Made by a program: the position numbers and the translations under genes. A stretch of 64,000 nt of DNA, from the NCBI RefSeq assembly GCF_001758785.1, contig NZ_LROM01000066.1, forward strand, positions 62,001 through 126,000. The letters are read 5' to 3'. Each line of letters starts with the position of its first letter. Position 1 is the stretch's first letter. The notes beneath the pieces were generated by a model, which did no database searches, had not been told where the DNA came from, and saw only the letters and a program-made list of their open reading frames with translations. This DNA is from Duganella phyllosphaerae. GTDB lineage: Bacteria > Pseudomonadota > Gammaproteobacteria > Burkholderiales > Burkholderiaceae_D. Below, in pieces: positions 17,261 through 26,725 of the stretch.

Positions 17261-17358
17261 TCTGCGGAGCGGCAAAAAGCGGGCTGTACCAGTTATGATC
17301 ATGCGCACGACGAGTACACCGCGTCGCCAGCCATCGACCATACGAAAGCCAGCCCCAC

Positions 17359-18441
17359 ATGCCTACCCCAAATCCGCGCCGCGGCTCCATGCTGCTGCTG
17401 TTACCGATTGCCCTGATCCTGGCCATCCTTGCCGCGCTGTTCGCGTGGGTGGGTGGCTGGTTCGGCAACCACAATCTGACGCCGCAGAAAATGATGAACT
17501 TTGCCGAAGGCTCGGGCAAGCAAGCCTCGGGCTTTCGCCGTGCCCACAGCAAGGGCGTGTGCTTTGCCGGCACGTTTACCCCGGCGCCCGACGCGGCAAG
17601 CCTGTCGAAGGCGCGCGCGTTTGCGCAGCCGTCGATCGAGGTGATCGGCCGCTTTTCGGCGTCGTCCAACAATCCGTACGCGCCCGACGGGGCGTCGCCG
17701 GTGCGCGGCATGGCCGTGCAGCTGAAAACCGACGACGGCCAGGACTGGCGCATTGCCATGAACAGTTTCCCGTTCTTTGCCGCCGCCACGCCGCAGGCGT
17801 TCCAGGCCATGAACGAGGCCGGCAAGCCCGACCCCGCCACCGGCAAGCCCGACCCGGAAAAAATGAAGGCCGTGCTGGCCGCGCACCCGGAGATTGCCGC
17901 CTTCCAGGCCTGGGCCAAGACCGCGCCCCGGTCCGACAGCCTGGGCAATACCCGTTTTAACGGCGTCAATGCTTTCCGCCTGACCAACGCCCAGGGTGAC
18001 CAGCGCATGGTGCGCTGGTCGATGCGGCCGCGCCTGCCGTTCGTGGCGCTCACGCCCGAACAATTGAAGGCCGCCGATCCCGACTTTCTGATCGCCGACC
18101 TCGACCGCCGCCTGGCCGCCGGCCCGCTGCTGTGGGACCTGGTGGTGCAAATCGCCGCACCGGGCGACCCGATCACCGACCCGTCGAAGGCGTGGCCCGA
18201 CACGCGCCAGCAAGCCACCATCGGCACCCTGGCCATGAAGCACGCCGAGCCACAAGCGACCGGCCCGTGCCGCGACCTCAATTTCGACCCGTTGATCGTG
18301 CCGGACGGCGTCGCCGGCAGCGAAGATCCGGTGCTGCGGGCCCGCTCGGCCGCCTACTCGGTGTCGTTCAACCGCCGCGAACGTGAAATTGCCGAAGGCA
18401 AGTCCGCCTATCCTGCCAACCAGAACGGGAGCGCCCGATGA
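17359..18441 (+). CDS. Membrane-anchored catalase-family peroxidase (SrpA-like)
   Basis: A 360-residue short catalase-family haem protein. An N-terminal membrane anchor (SMLLLLPIALILAILAALFA) puts the domain in the periplasm. The distal His is in FRRAHSKGVCF, and the proximal Tyr in RSAAYSVSF (about residue 332) follows the catalase RxxxY rule. It is shorter than true catalases, lacking their C-terminal part; relatives act as organic or hydrogen peroxide peroxidases. It overlaps the cytochrome b561 gene by 4 bases (ATGA), so the two work as a unit, with the b561 likely feeding electrons from the quinone pool. Confidence 0.9.
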   Translation: MPTPNPRRGSMLLLLPIALILAILAALFAWVGGWFGNHNLTPQKMMNFAEGSGKQASGFRRAHSKGVCFAGTFTPAPDAASLSKARAFAQPSIEVIGRFSASSNNPYAPDGASPVRGMAVQLKTDDGQDWRIAMNSFPFFAAATPQAFQAMNEAGKPDPATGKPDPEKMKAVLAAHPEIAAFQAWAKTAPRSDSLGNTRFNGVNAFRLTNAQGDQRMVRWSMRPRLPFVALTPEQLKAADPDFLIADLDRRLAAGPLLWDLVVQIAAPGDPITDPSKAWPDTRQQATIGTLAMKHAEPQATGPCRDLNFDPLIVPDGVAGSEDPVLRARSAAYSVSFNRREREIAEGKSAYPANQNGSAR

Positions 18442-18974
18442 ACCGTCCACGCCACTTCAACCTGCTGGCCCGGGTGCTGCACTGGTCCATGGCGCTGGCC
18501 ATCCTCGCCATGCTGTTCGTGGGCGCCGGCATGGTGGTCTCGCTGCAATACCGCGCGCCGTTGCTGGACTTGCATCGCCCGCTCGGCATCGCCATCCTGT
18601 TGCTGGCCATCGTGCGCCTGGCCAACCGCCTGGCCCGGCCTACGCCGCCGTTGCCTGCCGACCTGCCGGCCATCCAGAAGTTCGCCGCGCACGCCTCGCA
18701 CTGGCTGCTGTACGGGCTGATGCTGGCGATGCCGCTGATTGGCTGGGCGATGTTGTCCGCTGGCGGCTACCCGATCAAGATGTTCGGCGGCGTGCACCTG
18801 CCTGCAATTTTGCCGCACAGCCCGGAGGTGTACGGCATGCTGCGTCCGCTGCACGGGGTGCTGGCGTACGTGCTGTTCGCCACCATCCTGGCCCACCTGG
18901 GCGCGGCGCTGTTCCATGCCTGGGTACGGCGCGACGAAGTCTTCGGCCAGATGGCCAAGGGTGGTCCGCAGTAG
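18438..18974 (+). CDS. Cytochrome b561 family protein
   Basis: A 178-residue four-helix di-haem b cytochrome. Candidate haem ligands are His in ARVLHWSMA, LLDLHRPLG, AAHASHWLLYG and RPLHGVLAY. It carries electrons from membrane quinol to a periplasmic partner. It starts inside the stop of the catalase-like gene (4-base overlap), and this pairing recurs in proteobacteria, so it is probably the electron donor for the periplasmic peroxidase. Confidence 0.92.
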   Translation: MNRPRHFNLLARVLHWSMALAILAMLFVGAGMVVSLQYRAPLLDLHRPLGIAILLLAIVRLANRLARPTPPLPADLPAIQKFAAHASHWLLYGLMLAMPLIGWAMLSAGGYPIKMFGGVHLPAILPHSPEVYGMLRPLHGVLAYVLFATILAHLGAALFHAWVRRDEVFGQMAKGGPQ

Positions 18975-18984
18975 CTTTTTCATG

Positions 18985-19021
18985 CAACCGGCGCTGTGAT
19001 GGTTCTACCACGCCGGTTGCT
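18985..19021 (+). terminator. Hairpin after the peroxidase/cytochrome pair
   Basis: GCAACCGGCG (18985-18994) pairs perfectly with CGCCGGTTGC (19012-19021); inside, TGGT-TCT-ACCA extends the stem past a bulge. It starts 10 bases after the cytochrome stop. No strong U-tract follows. Confidence 0.5.
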
Positions 19022-19038
19022 ACAAATTTATAAAATAT

Positions 19039-19067
19039 TGCTTCGTGGAATTTCCTAATGTAATATT
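19039..19067 (+). promoter_or_regulatory. Candidate sigma-70 promoter of the second chemoreceptor
   Basis: TTGCTT (19039-19044), 17 bases, TAATAT (19062-19067) lies just after the hairpin. It would give a 5' leader of about 200 bases before the chemoreceptor ATG at 19278. The leader (19075-19277) contains no gene that I can support. Confidence 0.4.
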
Positions 19068-19277
19068 GTGCTACCGGTTGCCCGTCGTGGCGCCACGTCT
19101 CCTTGCTCCCAAAGCCGAGCATTCTGCAAGTTGTTACCGGCCCCCTACCTGCCGTCGCAGCCTGCCTCACTTAAACAATTCAGTGTCCACCAGCGCATCC
19201 GGCCCGATGACCGTCTGCGCAGACACTTTGCGGCGGGCGGTGCGCATTCGGCACCAGTCGCGGGACAGGAAAAAAAC

Positions 19278-20897
19278 ATGAACACTTTATGGACCAAGAT
19301 GGGTATCGGCACCCGGCTGTACGCCGGCTTCGCGCTGATCCTGGTAATACTGATCACCTTGTTGACGGTTGCTTACGTCAATTTTTCAAAGCTGAACGAA
19401 GCCAACCAGTGGAACGAGCACACGCACGAGGTGCTCGGCGCCAGCCAGGAAATGCTGGAAAGCCTGATCAACATGGAGACGGGCGAGCGCGGCTACGCCT
19501 TGACCGGCGCGCAGGCGTCGCTCGAGCCGTTCGTGGCGGGCCAGGCCGCCTTTAAAAAGGCGTTGACGCATGTGCGCACGCTGACGTCCGATAACGCGGC
19601 GCAGCAGGAACGCCTCAAGAAGCTCGAGGAAGCCGAGCAGCAATGGCGCGCCACCGCTGCCGAGCCGGCGATTGCACTGCGCCGCGCCAGCGTGGCCGGC
19701 ACCGCTACCGTGGAAGCGGTGATCGCCTTCGAACAGGCCGCCAAGGGCAAGACGCTGATGGACCAGATGCGCGCCATCTTGGGCGAGCTGGCAGGCGCCG
19801 AGCAAACCTTGCTGGTCGAGCGCGCCCGCAATGCCGCCACCATGCAGGCCACCACCAGGATGACGCTGATCGGCGGCGGTGCGCTGGCGGTGGTGTTGTC
19901 GGTCTTGCTGGCCACCATCCTGGCAAGAATGGTGTTGCAGCCATTGCGGGCGATCCTGCTGGCCACCGAGGACTTGCGCAGCGGCGAGGGCGATCTGACC
20001 TATCGCCTGCCGGCGCTGTCCGCCGAGTTCGGCCAGGTGGCGACCTCGCTCAACGGCTTTATCCAGAAGCTGCACGACATCATCAACGAGGTCCGCAAGG
20101 GCACCGAAACCATTGCGTCGGCCAGCCAGGAAATTGCCACCGGCAACCTGGACCTGTCGTCGCGCACCGAGCAGCAGGCCAGTTCGCTCGAAGAAACCGC
20201 GTCGTCGATGGAAGAGCTGACGTCCACCGTCAAGCAGAACGCCGACAACGCCCGCCAGGCCACGGCCATGGCCGGCAGCGCAGCGGACGTGGCAACGCGC
20301 GGCAGCGCGGTGGTGGGGCAGGTGGTCCACACCATGACGGCGATTAACGATTCGGCTAAAAAGATCGCCGACATCATCGGCGTCATCGACGGCATTGCGT
20401 TCCAGACCAATATCCTCGCGCTCAATGCTGCCGTGGAAGCGGCGCGTGCCGGCGAGCAGGGCAGGGGCTTCGCGGTGGTAGCCACCGAGGTGCGCACCCT
20501 GGCGCACCGGTCAGCCAGCGCCGCCAAGGAAATCAAGGCGCTGATCAACGACTCGGTGGACAAGGTAGCCGCCGGCACGCAGCTGGTGGGCGCCGCCGGC
20601 GACACCATGGACGAGATCGTGGGCAGCGTGCGCCGTGTGACGGATATCATGACCGAGATCAGTGCCGCCAGCGCCGAGCAGGAGTCGGGCATCATGCAGG
20701 TCAACCAGGCCATCAGCGAGATGGACAGCGTGACCCAGCAAAATGCCGCCCTGGTCGAGCAGGCGGCAGCGGCGTCCGAGTCGATGCAGGACCAGGCCCG
20801 CCAGCTCGAGCAACTGGTCAATATCTTCAAGCTCGAAGGCGCGGGGCAGCAACGCCCGGTCGCGCCACGGCCGCGCAAGCTCGCGCTGGCCGCCTGA
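19278..20897 (+). CDS. Methyl-accepting chemotaxis protein with CHASE3-like sensor
   Basis: Chemoreceptor of 539 residues. A TM helix ([20 protein letters not shown]) leads to a CHASE3-like periplasmic domain (about residues 35-190, with the signature [13 protein letters not shown]). A second TM helix, HAMP and the signalling hairpin ([20 protein letters not shown]) follow. It differs from the chemoreceptor at 11674-13284 mainly in the sensor. The start at 19278 follows CAGGA and gives a normal N-terminus; the frame is open 70 codons further upstream without coding character. No chemotaxis kinase is nearby. Confidence 0.95.
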   Translation: MNTLWTKMGIGTRLYAGFALILVILITLLTVAYVNFSKLNEANQWNEHTHEVLGASQEMLESLINMETGERGYALTGAQASLEPFVAGQAAFKKALTHVRTLTSDNAAQQERLKKLEEAEQQWRATAAEPAIALRRASVAGTATVEAVIAFEQAAKGKTLMDQMRAILGELAGAEQTLLVERARNAATMQATTRMTLIGGGALAVVLSVLLATILARMVLQPLRAILLATEDLRSGEGDLTYRLPALSAEFGQVATSLNGFIQKLHDIINEVRKGTETIASASQEIATGNLDLSSRTEQQASSLEETASSMEELTSTVKQNADNARQATAMAGSAADVATRGSAVVGQVVHTMTAINDSAKKIADIIGVIDGIAFQTNILALNAAVEAARAGEQGRGFAVVATEVRTLAHRSASAAKEIKALINDSVDKVAAGTQLVGAAGDTMDEIVGSVRRVTDIMTEISAASAEQESGIMQVNQAISEMDSVTQQNAALVEQAAAASESMQDQARQLEQLVNIFKLEGAGQQRPVAPRPRKLALAA

Positions 20898-20911
20898 CCT
20901 CGCGTTTTACC

Positions 20912-20942
20912 CTGGCCCCGGTGCGTTCGTCGCCGGGGCCAG
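20912..20942 (+). terminator. Terminator hairpin after the chemoreceptor
   Basis: CTGGCCCCGG (20912-20921) and CCGGGGCCAG (20933-20942) form a perfect 10-bp stem with an 11-base loop, 14 bases after the stop. The following T content is only moderate. Confidence 0.6.
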
Positions 20943-21023
20943 CTTGCATCTTCCCCTGCCGCAATTGTCCCCCCACACATCTCTGCGCCGCCCAGGCCCC
21001 TGGGCGGTTGCCCTGTCCAAAGT

Positions 21024-21039
21024 TTGAAATCGATTTCAA
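21024..21039. promoter_or_regulatory. LacI-family operator 1
   Basis: TTGAAATCGATTTCAA is a perfect 16-bp palindrome that fits the LacI-family core TGNNANCGNTNNCA. It is the first of three such sites upstream of the large TonB receptor. Confidence 0.7.
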
Positions 21040-21188
21040 TGCATGGTCTTCAAAGATAACTTTCAAGTCAAGCGGAAAGTAGTCGGGACCAAGAAAATGT
21101 CGGCGATTTGGTATTTTTACTACGTTTAGTGGACTGCATTAAACAAATTCATTGACGCAGCTTTTGTAGTTCGGGTAACTTCGCGTCC

Positions 21189-21204
21189 TTGAAAGCGATT
21201 TCAT
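21189..21204. promoter_or_regulatory. LacI-family operator 2
   Basis: TTGAAAGCGATTTCAT is a near-palindrome that keeps the core TGNNANCGNTNNCA, 165 bases from site 1 and 106 from site 3. Multiple sites allow looping. Confidence 0.65.
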
Positions 21205-21294
21205 AACAGCAGTTGGTGAAAAACATAAAGCAACCAGAAGTTGTTTTTGCTAGGCGCGCTGCGACGGGCAGTTGCCAGCTTTTTTAGACGCTGT

Positions 21295-21310
21295 TTGACA
21301 ACGATTTCAA
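21295..21310. promoter_or_regulatory. LacI-family operator 3, overlapping a -35-like hexamer
   Basis: TTGACAACGATTTCAA keeps the core TGNNANCGNTNNCA and begins with a consensus -35 hexamer TTGACA. A repressor bound here would block the promoter of the receptor, whose ATG is 60 bases further on. The -10 box is weak to the eye. Confidence 0.65.
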
Positions 21311-21370
21311 AACCCGCTAGCCGGCCTCAAGAGCGGTAGCGAACCAACATACATCTGCATCGGAGACAGA

Positions 21371-24300
21371 ATGAAACACCTGAACAAGACGGCCATGGCG
21401 ATTGCGGTAGCCCACCTGGGCATGATGTCCGGCGCCGCCTGGGCGCAAACCACGGCTGCCGACAAGCCGCCGGTCGAGCCGGCCGAGGCCAAGGTCGTGG
21501 TCGTGTCCGGCCAGCGCGCGGCGCTGCAGTCGGCCCAGAAAATCAAGCAAAATGCCGACGAGATCGTCGATTCGATCAACGCCGACGACATCGGCAAGCT
21601 GCCCGATCGTTCCGTCACCGAGGTCTTGCAGCGGGTGGTGGGCGTGACCATCGACCGCAGCATGGCAGGCGACCCGCAGCACTACGCGGTGGAAGGCTCG
21701 GGCGTGGCGATTCGCGGCCTGAACTACGTACGCTCCGAGCTCAACGGCCGCGACTCGTTTTCCGCCAACGGCGCGCGCTCGCTCAGTTTCGAGGACGTGC
21801 CGCCCGAACTGATGGCCGGCGTCGACGTGTACAAGAACCCGTCCGCCGAGCAGATCGAAGGCGCGATCAGCGGCCTGGTCAACCTGCGCACCGCCATGCC
21901 GTTCGATTACAAGGGCTTCCGTGGCGCCGTCTCGGGCCAGATGTCGTATTCCACGCTGCGCAAGGGCAAGGCCACGCCGTCGACCTCGCTGCTGCTGTCG
22001 GATCGCTGGGCCACGCCGTTCGGCGAATTCGGCCTGCTGGTGGACTTTGCCAAGTCGCAGAGCGACACCCGCACCGACAACTTCCAGGTCGAGCCGTACT
22101 ATCCGCGCGACGACCTGGTGCCCGGCAGGACTGTCTGGGTGCCGAAAGGCGTGACCTGGCGCACCATGGAATTCGAACGCGAACGCAAGGGCCAGTACGC
22201 CGCCGCCCAGTGGCGCCCGAACCGCGACCTGACCGCGTCGCTCACGTATTTCAAGTCCAGCTACGAGAACAGCTGGAACGAGCAGGCCATGCTGATGTCG
22301 CACGCCACCCCGTTCGATATCAAGGTGGCCAACGGCGTTTACGCGCCCAACGGCGCCCTGTTGTCCGGCACGCTGTCCGATCCCGACCACAGCGGCATCA
22401 ACCTGAACCCGGACCGCCGCATCTCGAGCCGCGACTCGTCCACCACCGATATCGCCCTCAACGTACAGTGGCGTATCAACCAGGACTGGACCGTGCGCAA
22501 CGACTTCCAGCGCATCCGCGCCAGGACCGAGTCGCTGGACTCCGACGTGGCCACCGGCCTGCGCTTGCCCAAGCAGGGCCTGGACCTGACCGGCGGCCTG
22601 CCGAAGCTCACCTTCGACGACGCCGACCGCGCCTACATCGCCAATCCCGCCAATTACTACTGGGCCTATACGATGGAGCACCTGGACCGCTCCACCGCCA
22701 GCAACAACGTGTGGAAGACCGACTTCCAGCGCAGCTTCGACCACCCGGTGCTGCGCGACGTGCGCTTCGGCGTGCGGTTCACCGACCGCAAGTCCGATAC
22801 CCGCACGTCCAACCCCAGCTACAACTGGCAGCCGATCACCCAGCCGTGGATGCTGGGCTGGGATATCCCGAACCTGGCCTTCCTGAGCGATCCGCGCTTT
22901 GCCGGCGGCGCGCGGGTACACCCGTTCAATAACTTCTTCAATGGCGACGCCTCGGTACCGGCCGCAGTGTTCCCGGCCGACGCCCTGGCGCTCGGCTACC
23001 CCGACAGCTACCAGAAGCTGCACGAGTACCACACGGTGCTGTGCCAGGAGCGCGTCGCTGCCCAAGGGGGCGGCACCTGTGATCCGTGGAAAAAGGCGTC
23101 GTTCGGGACCGACCCTTCCGAGAACAACAACGTCCAGGAAAAGACCAAGGCGTTCTACACCCAGCTGCGCTTCGGCTTCGACGACCTGAAGTACCCGGTG
23201 GACGGCAACCTCGGCGTGCGCTACGTGAAGACCGACATGACCGCTGCCGGCTACACCGTGTTCAAGCCGAACATGCCGGCGATTCCGGCGGGCGCCGCCG
23301 TGACCGGCGTGGCGATCCCCAATATCGGGGCAATCGCGAGCGCGGCCGACTTCAGGAACAGCTATAACAACTTGCTGCCGAGCCTGAACCTGCGCCTGAA
23401 AGGCACCGACGGCTGGCAGTTCCGCCTGGCGCTGGCCAAGGCGATTTCGCGCCCGGACTTCAACAAGCTGCAGGCGTATAACTCGCTGTCGCAAGTCGTC
23501 AACAGCAGCAGCAACCCGACCACCGGCGCCGTCAATATCGACAACGTCAGCCTGACCGGCGAGGCGTACGGCAACCCGATGCTGCGGCCCACCAAGTCGA
23601 CCCAGCTGGACCTGACGGCGGAATGGTATTTCGCGCCGGGCGGCTCGCTGACCTTTGCCTTGTTTAACAAGCGCCTGAAGGACATCGTGGTGGACCAGCT
23701 GGTCAGCGTGGAACTGCCCGATACGGCCGGCACCATGCACAGCTTTGCCGTGACCTCGCCGGTGAACGGCGCCAAGGGTCGCGCCAACGGTTTCGAGGTG
23801 GCGTACCAGCAGTACTACGACAGCGTGCCGGACTGGCTCAAGGGCATCGGTTTGCAGGCCAGCTTCACCTACGTGGACAGCAAGCGCGACCTGTACAACC
23901 CGGTATATTCCGCGTATTGCAGCGGCAGCGCCGACGGCAAGGTCAACCTGAACCTCAACATCAACGGCTGCGACACCGATGGCCGCGTATTCGGCAACCT
24001 GCCGCTGCAGGGACTGTCCAAGCGCAGCGGCAACCTGTCGCTGATGTACGACCGTGGTCCGGTCTCGGCGCGCGTGGCGTACAACTGGCGTTCGCGTAAC
24101 CTGCAGGCGGTCAATACCTTCGGCGCGCGCGGCACCGACGGCAAGGACACCAACCCTGCCAGCCCGACCTTCGGCGCCACCAACCTGGCCTGGGGCCTGC
24201 CGCTGTGGGCAGAAGCGTATGGCCAGGTCGATGCATCGATCTTCTACAAGATCACCGAGAAGCTGTCGATCGGCCTGGAAGCGCAGAACCTGAACGACGT

Positions 24301-24400
24301 CAAGTTCCGCCAGACCATGGACCAGCACATCGGCAATCTGAACCACACCTGGTTCAAGACCGGCCCGCGCTACACTGCGCAGCTGCACTACACGTTCTAA
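21371..24400 (+). CDS. Large TonB-dependent receptor for oligosaccharide uptake
   Basis: Outer-membrane receptor of 1009 residues. The signal peptide ends AAWAQ; the plug carries the pattern DDIGKLPDRSVTEVLQRVVG, then GVAIRGLNYVRSELNGRDSF and FEDVPPELMAGVDVYKNPSA, typical of the carbohydrate-type TonB receptors of Xanthomonas and Caulobacter. The barrel ends YTAQLHYTF with a C-terminal Phe. Three LacI-type operators stand upstream, and GH6, a sugar permease and a second GH6 follow in the same direction, so it probably imports beta-glucan fragments released by the GH6 enzymes. There is no Fur box. An equally long antisense frame (21317-24388) is a shadow. Confidence 0.95.
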   Translation: MKHLNKTAMAIAVAHLGMMSGAAWAQTTAADKPPVEPAEAKVVVVSGQRAALQSAQKIKQNADEIVDSINADDIGKLPDRSVTEVLQRVVGVTIDRSMAGDPQHYAVEGSGVAIRGLNYVRSELNGRDSFSANGARSLSFEDVPPELMAGVDVYKNPSAEQIEGAISGLVNLRTAMPFDYKGFRGAVSGQMSYSTLRKGKATPSTSLLLSDRWATPFGEFGLLVDFAKSQSDTRTDNFQVEPYYPRDDLVPGRTVWVPKGVTWRTMEFERERKGQYAAAQWRPNRDLTASLTYFKSSYENSWNEQAMLMSHATPFDIKVANGVYAPNGALLSGTLSDPDHSGINLNPDRRISSRDSSTTDIALNVQWRINQDWTVRNDFQRIRARTESLDSDVATGLRLPKQGLDLTGGLPKLTFDDADRAYIANPANYYWAYTMEHLDRSTASNNVWKTDFQRSFDHPVLRDVRFGVRFTDRKSDTRTSNPSYNWQPITQPWMLGWDIPNLAFLSDPRFAGGARVHPFNNFFNGDASVPAAVFPADALALGYPDSYQKLHEYHTVLCQERVAAQGGGTCDPWKKASFGTDPSENNNVQEKTKAFYTQLRFGFDDLKYPVDGNLGVRYVKTDMTAAGYTVFKPNMPAIPAGAAVTGVAIPNIGAIASAADFRNSYNNLLPSLNLRLKGTDGWQFRLALAKAISRPDFNKLQAYNSLSQVVNSSSNPTTGAVNIDNVSLTGEAYGNPMLRPTKSTQLDLTAEWYFAPGGSLTFALFNKRLKDIVVDQLVSVELPDTAGTMHSFAVTSPVNGAKGRANGFEVAYQQYYDSVPDWLKGIGLQASFTYVDSKRDLYNPVYSAYCSGSADGKVNLNLNINGCDTDGRVFGNLPLQGLSKRSGNLSLMYDRGPVSARVAYNWRSRNLQAVNTFGARGTDGKDTNPASPTFGATNLAWGLPLWAEAYGQVDASIFYKITEKLSIGLEAQNLNDVKFRQTMDQHIGNLNHTWFKTGPRYTAQLHYTF

Positions 24401-24408
24401 ACGTGTTC

Positions 24409-24437
24409 GCGGGAGCGCGCTGCCCTGGCGCTCCCGC
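24409..24437 (+). terminator. Strong intergenic hairpin between TonB receptor and GH6
   Basis: GCGGGAGCGC (24409-24418) and GCGCTCCCGC (24428-24437) form a perfect 10-bp GC stem with a 9-base loop, 8 bases after the receptor stop. No U-tract follows, so it may only attenuate transcription or stabilise the receptor part of a longer mRNA. Confidence 0.5.
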
Positions 24438-24465
24438 TTGTCGACCTGTCACCGATGAGGAAACC

Positions 24466-25410
24466 ATGAAATCCAGGCTGAAAATACTGGCGCTGGCGCT
24501 GGCTTGCCAAATGGGCGTGCTTGCTGTCGCCACTGCCGCAACTGCCGTCCCAACCGAACTGTATGTCGACCCGCAATCGAGCGCCGCCACCTGGGTGCGC
24601 GACCATCGCGACGACCCGCGCGCAGCCGACATCGGCGCGCGCATCGCCAGCCAGCCCGGCGCACGCTGGTTCGGCGGCTGGAGCGGCGAGATCGGCGCTG
24701 CCGTGGACAAGTACGTGGACGCCGCTGCTGAAGCCGGCCGCCTGCCGGTACTGGTGGCCTATAACATTCCCGCGCGCGACTGCGGCCAGCACAGCGCCGG
24801 CGGCGCCGGTTCCATCGCCGCCTACCGCGACTGGATCCGTGCCTTTGCCGGCGGCATCGGCGGCCGCGCCGCCGTGGTGGTGCTGGAGCCGGACGCCTTG
24901 CCGCAACTGGACTGCCTCGACGCCGCCGGCAAGGCGAGCCGCCTGCAGTTGTTCCAGTACGCGACCGGCCAGTTGAAAACGCTGGCGCCGAACGCCCAGG
25001 TCTTCATCGACATCGGCAACAGCGACTGGCTGGCGCCGCAGGAAGCGGCAGCGCGGCTGGTGGACGCCGGCGTGGCGGTTGCTGCGGGCTTTGCCCTGAA
25101 TGTCTCGAACTACCGCACCGATGCCGAGAGCAATCCCTATGGCATCGCCGTCGCCAATGCACTGCGCGACAAGTACCAACTCGATAAATCCTTCGTGGTC
25201 GATACCAGCCGCAACGGCAACGGACCGCTGGGCAAGGAGTGGTGCGACCCGGCCGGGCGCCGCCTGGGCGCCGCACCGCGCATCCACGCCGCCGGCAGCC
25301 AGCCGGCCATGACGCTGTGGATCAAGTCGCCGGGCGAGGCGGACGGCTGCGCCGCCGCCGCCGGCGCCTTCGTGCCCGACCTCGCCCACAAGATGATCGA
25401 CGGCCGCTAA
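24466..25410 (+). CDS. GH6 beta-1,4-glucanase (cellulase), copy 1
   Basis: Secreted family 6 glycoside hydrolase of 314 residues that hydrolyses beta-1,4-glucan with inversion. A signal peptide (about residues 1-26) precedes the core. The acid Asp is in YNIPARDCGQ, VVLEPDALPQLDCL is the family strand, and the candidate base Asp is in IKSPGEADGC; the Cys pairs typical of GH6 are present. No cellulose-binding module or linker is attached. The start is taken at 24466 after GAGGAAACC. It is the upstream member of a pair that brackets a sugar permease; the other copy (26726-27667) is very similar along its whole length. Confidence 0.93.
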   Translation: MKSRLKILALALACQMGVLAVATAATAVPTELYVDPQSSAATWVRDHRDDPRAADIGARIASQPGARWFGGWSGEIGAAVDKYVDAAAEAGRLPVLVAYNIPARDCGQHSAGGAGSIAAYRDWIRAFAGGIGGRAAVVVLEPDALPQLDCLDAAGKASRLQLFQYATGQLKTLAPNAQVFIDIGNSDWLAPQEAAARLVDAGVAVAAGFALNVSNYRTDAESNPYGIAVANALRDKYQLDKSFVVDTSRNGNGPLGKEWCDPAGRRLGAAPRIHAAGSQPAMTLWIKSPGEADGCAAAAGAFVPDLAHKMIDGR

Positions 25411-25435
25411 CAATATATCTATATAAAGGATCAAC

Positions 25436-26671
25436 GTGTCACTCATTCAACCGGCCCAGACCCCGCCCGATACCCCAGCCGCCATCACCGCGCCGCAACC
25501 GGGTCGCACTGGCGCACTGACCATGGTCACCATGCTGTTTTTCATGTGGGGCCTGATCACCGCGCTCAACGACGTGCTGATCCCGCACCTGCGCGCGGTG
25601 TACACGCTGAGCTACGTCCAGGCGATGCTGGTGCAGTCGTGCTTTTTCGGCGCCTACTTCCTGGTGTCGCTGCCGGCCGGCGCGCTGGTGCGCCGCATCG
25701 GCTACCAGCGTGGCGTGGTGGTCGGCCTGGCCACGGCCGGCATCGGCTGCCTGATGTTCTATCCGGCCGCGCAGGCAGGCTTTGGCCTGTTTTTGGCAGC
25801 GCTGTTCGTGCTGGCCAGCGGCATCACCATGCTGCAGGTGGCGGCCAATCCGTACGTGACCATCCTCGGCCCGGCGGCCACCGCGTCCGGACGGCTGACG
25901 CTCACCCAGGGCTTCAACTCGCTGGGCACCACGGTCGGCCCGCTGGTGGGCGCCTGGCTGATCCTGTCCGACAGCGCCGCTGCCGGCGCCGACGCCGTCA
26001 AAGGTCCGTACCTGCTGCTGGCATGCACCTTGCTGGCGCTGAGCGTGGCCTTCGCGCTGGCCAGGTTGCCGCAGGTGGCGGCCACCGCCGACGACCGCAC
26101 GCCACTGGTATTGCGCCAGCACCCGCGCCTGGTGTTCGCGGTGCTGGCGATTTTCCTGTACGTGGGAGCCGAGGTGGCGATCGGCAGCTTCATCGTCAGC
26201 TTCCTCACCGAGCGCCATATCGCCGGCCTGACCGTGGCCAACGCCGCCCACTACGTCAGCCTGTACTGGGGCGGGGCGATGGTGGGACGCTTCGTCGGCG
26301 CGCTGGTGATGCGCCGCGTGAGCGCGGGGACCGCGCTGGCGTGCAGCGCGGCGCTGGCCGTGGTGCTGATCGTGGTGGCGGTAGCGGGCAGCGGCAGCGT
26401 GGCCATGTGGGCGATCCTGGCCGTGGGCCTGTGCAACGCCATCATGTTCCCGACCATCTTCAGCATGGGGCTACACCAGTTGGGCGCCGGCACCGGCCAG
26501 GCCGCCGGCCTGCTGTGCATGGCGATCGTGGGCGGCGCCGTGGTGCCGGTGGGGCAGGGCGTGCTGGCCGACGTGGTTGGCGTGCAGTGGTCGTTCCTGC
26601 TGCCGGCCGCCTGTTATGTACCGATCTTGTGGTTCGGGATCAAGTATGCCGGAATATACCGGCAGCGATGA
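25436..26671 (+). CDS. Sugar MFS transporter (GluP/FucP type)
   Basis: A 411-residue, 12-helix major facilitator of the glucose/galactose/fucose:H+ symporter group. The helix 1 pattern FFMWGLITALNDVLIPHL and the helix 4-5 region QVAANPYVTILGP are the GluP/FucP signature. It should bring monosaccharides released from beta-glucan across the inner membrane. The start is GTG at 25436 with AAAGGA 5 bases before it. It sits between the two GH6 genes, 25 bases after the first. Confidence 0.92.
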   Translation: MSLIQPAQTPPDTPAAITAPQPGRTGALTMVTMLFFMWGLITALNDVLIPHLRAVYTLSYVQAMLVQSCFFGAYFLVSLPAGALVRRIGYQRGVVVGLATAGIGCLMFYPAAQAGFGLFLAALFVLASGITMLQVAANPYVTILGPAATASGRLTLTQGFNSLGTTVGPLVGAWLILSDSAAAGADAVKGPYLLLACTLLALSVAFALARLPQVAATADDRTPLVLRQHPRLVFAVLAIFLYVGAEVAIGSFIVSFLTERHIAGLTVANAAHYVSLYWGGAMVGRFVGALVMRRVSAGTALACSAALAVVLIVVAVAGSGSVAMWAILAVGLCNAIMFPTIFSMGLHQLGAGTGQAAGLLCMAIVGGAVVPVGQGVLADVVGVQWSFLLPAACYVPILWFGIKYAGIYRQR

Positions 26672-26725
26672 CCCCTGTTGTAGGTAGTGCAGACGTGGCA
26701 TCAATACACCAAAATGGAGACGATG

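Noticed and set aside
21317..24388. A 1023-residue open frame antisense to the large TonB receptor
   Set aside because: It mirrors the receptor frame over its whole length, is composed of Val/Gly/His/Arg/Gln-rich repeats typical of antisense high-GC reading, and has no known domain.
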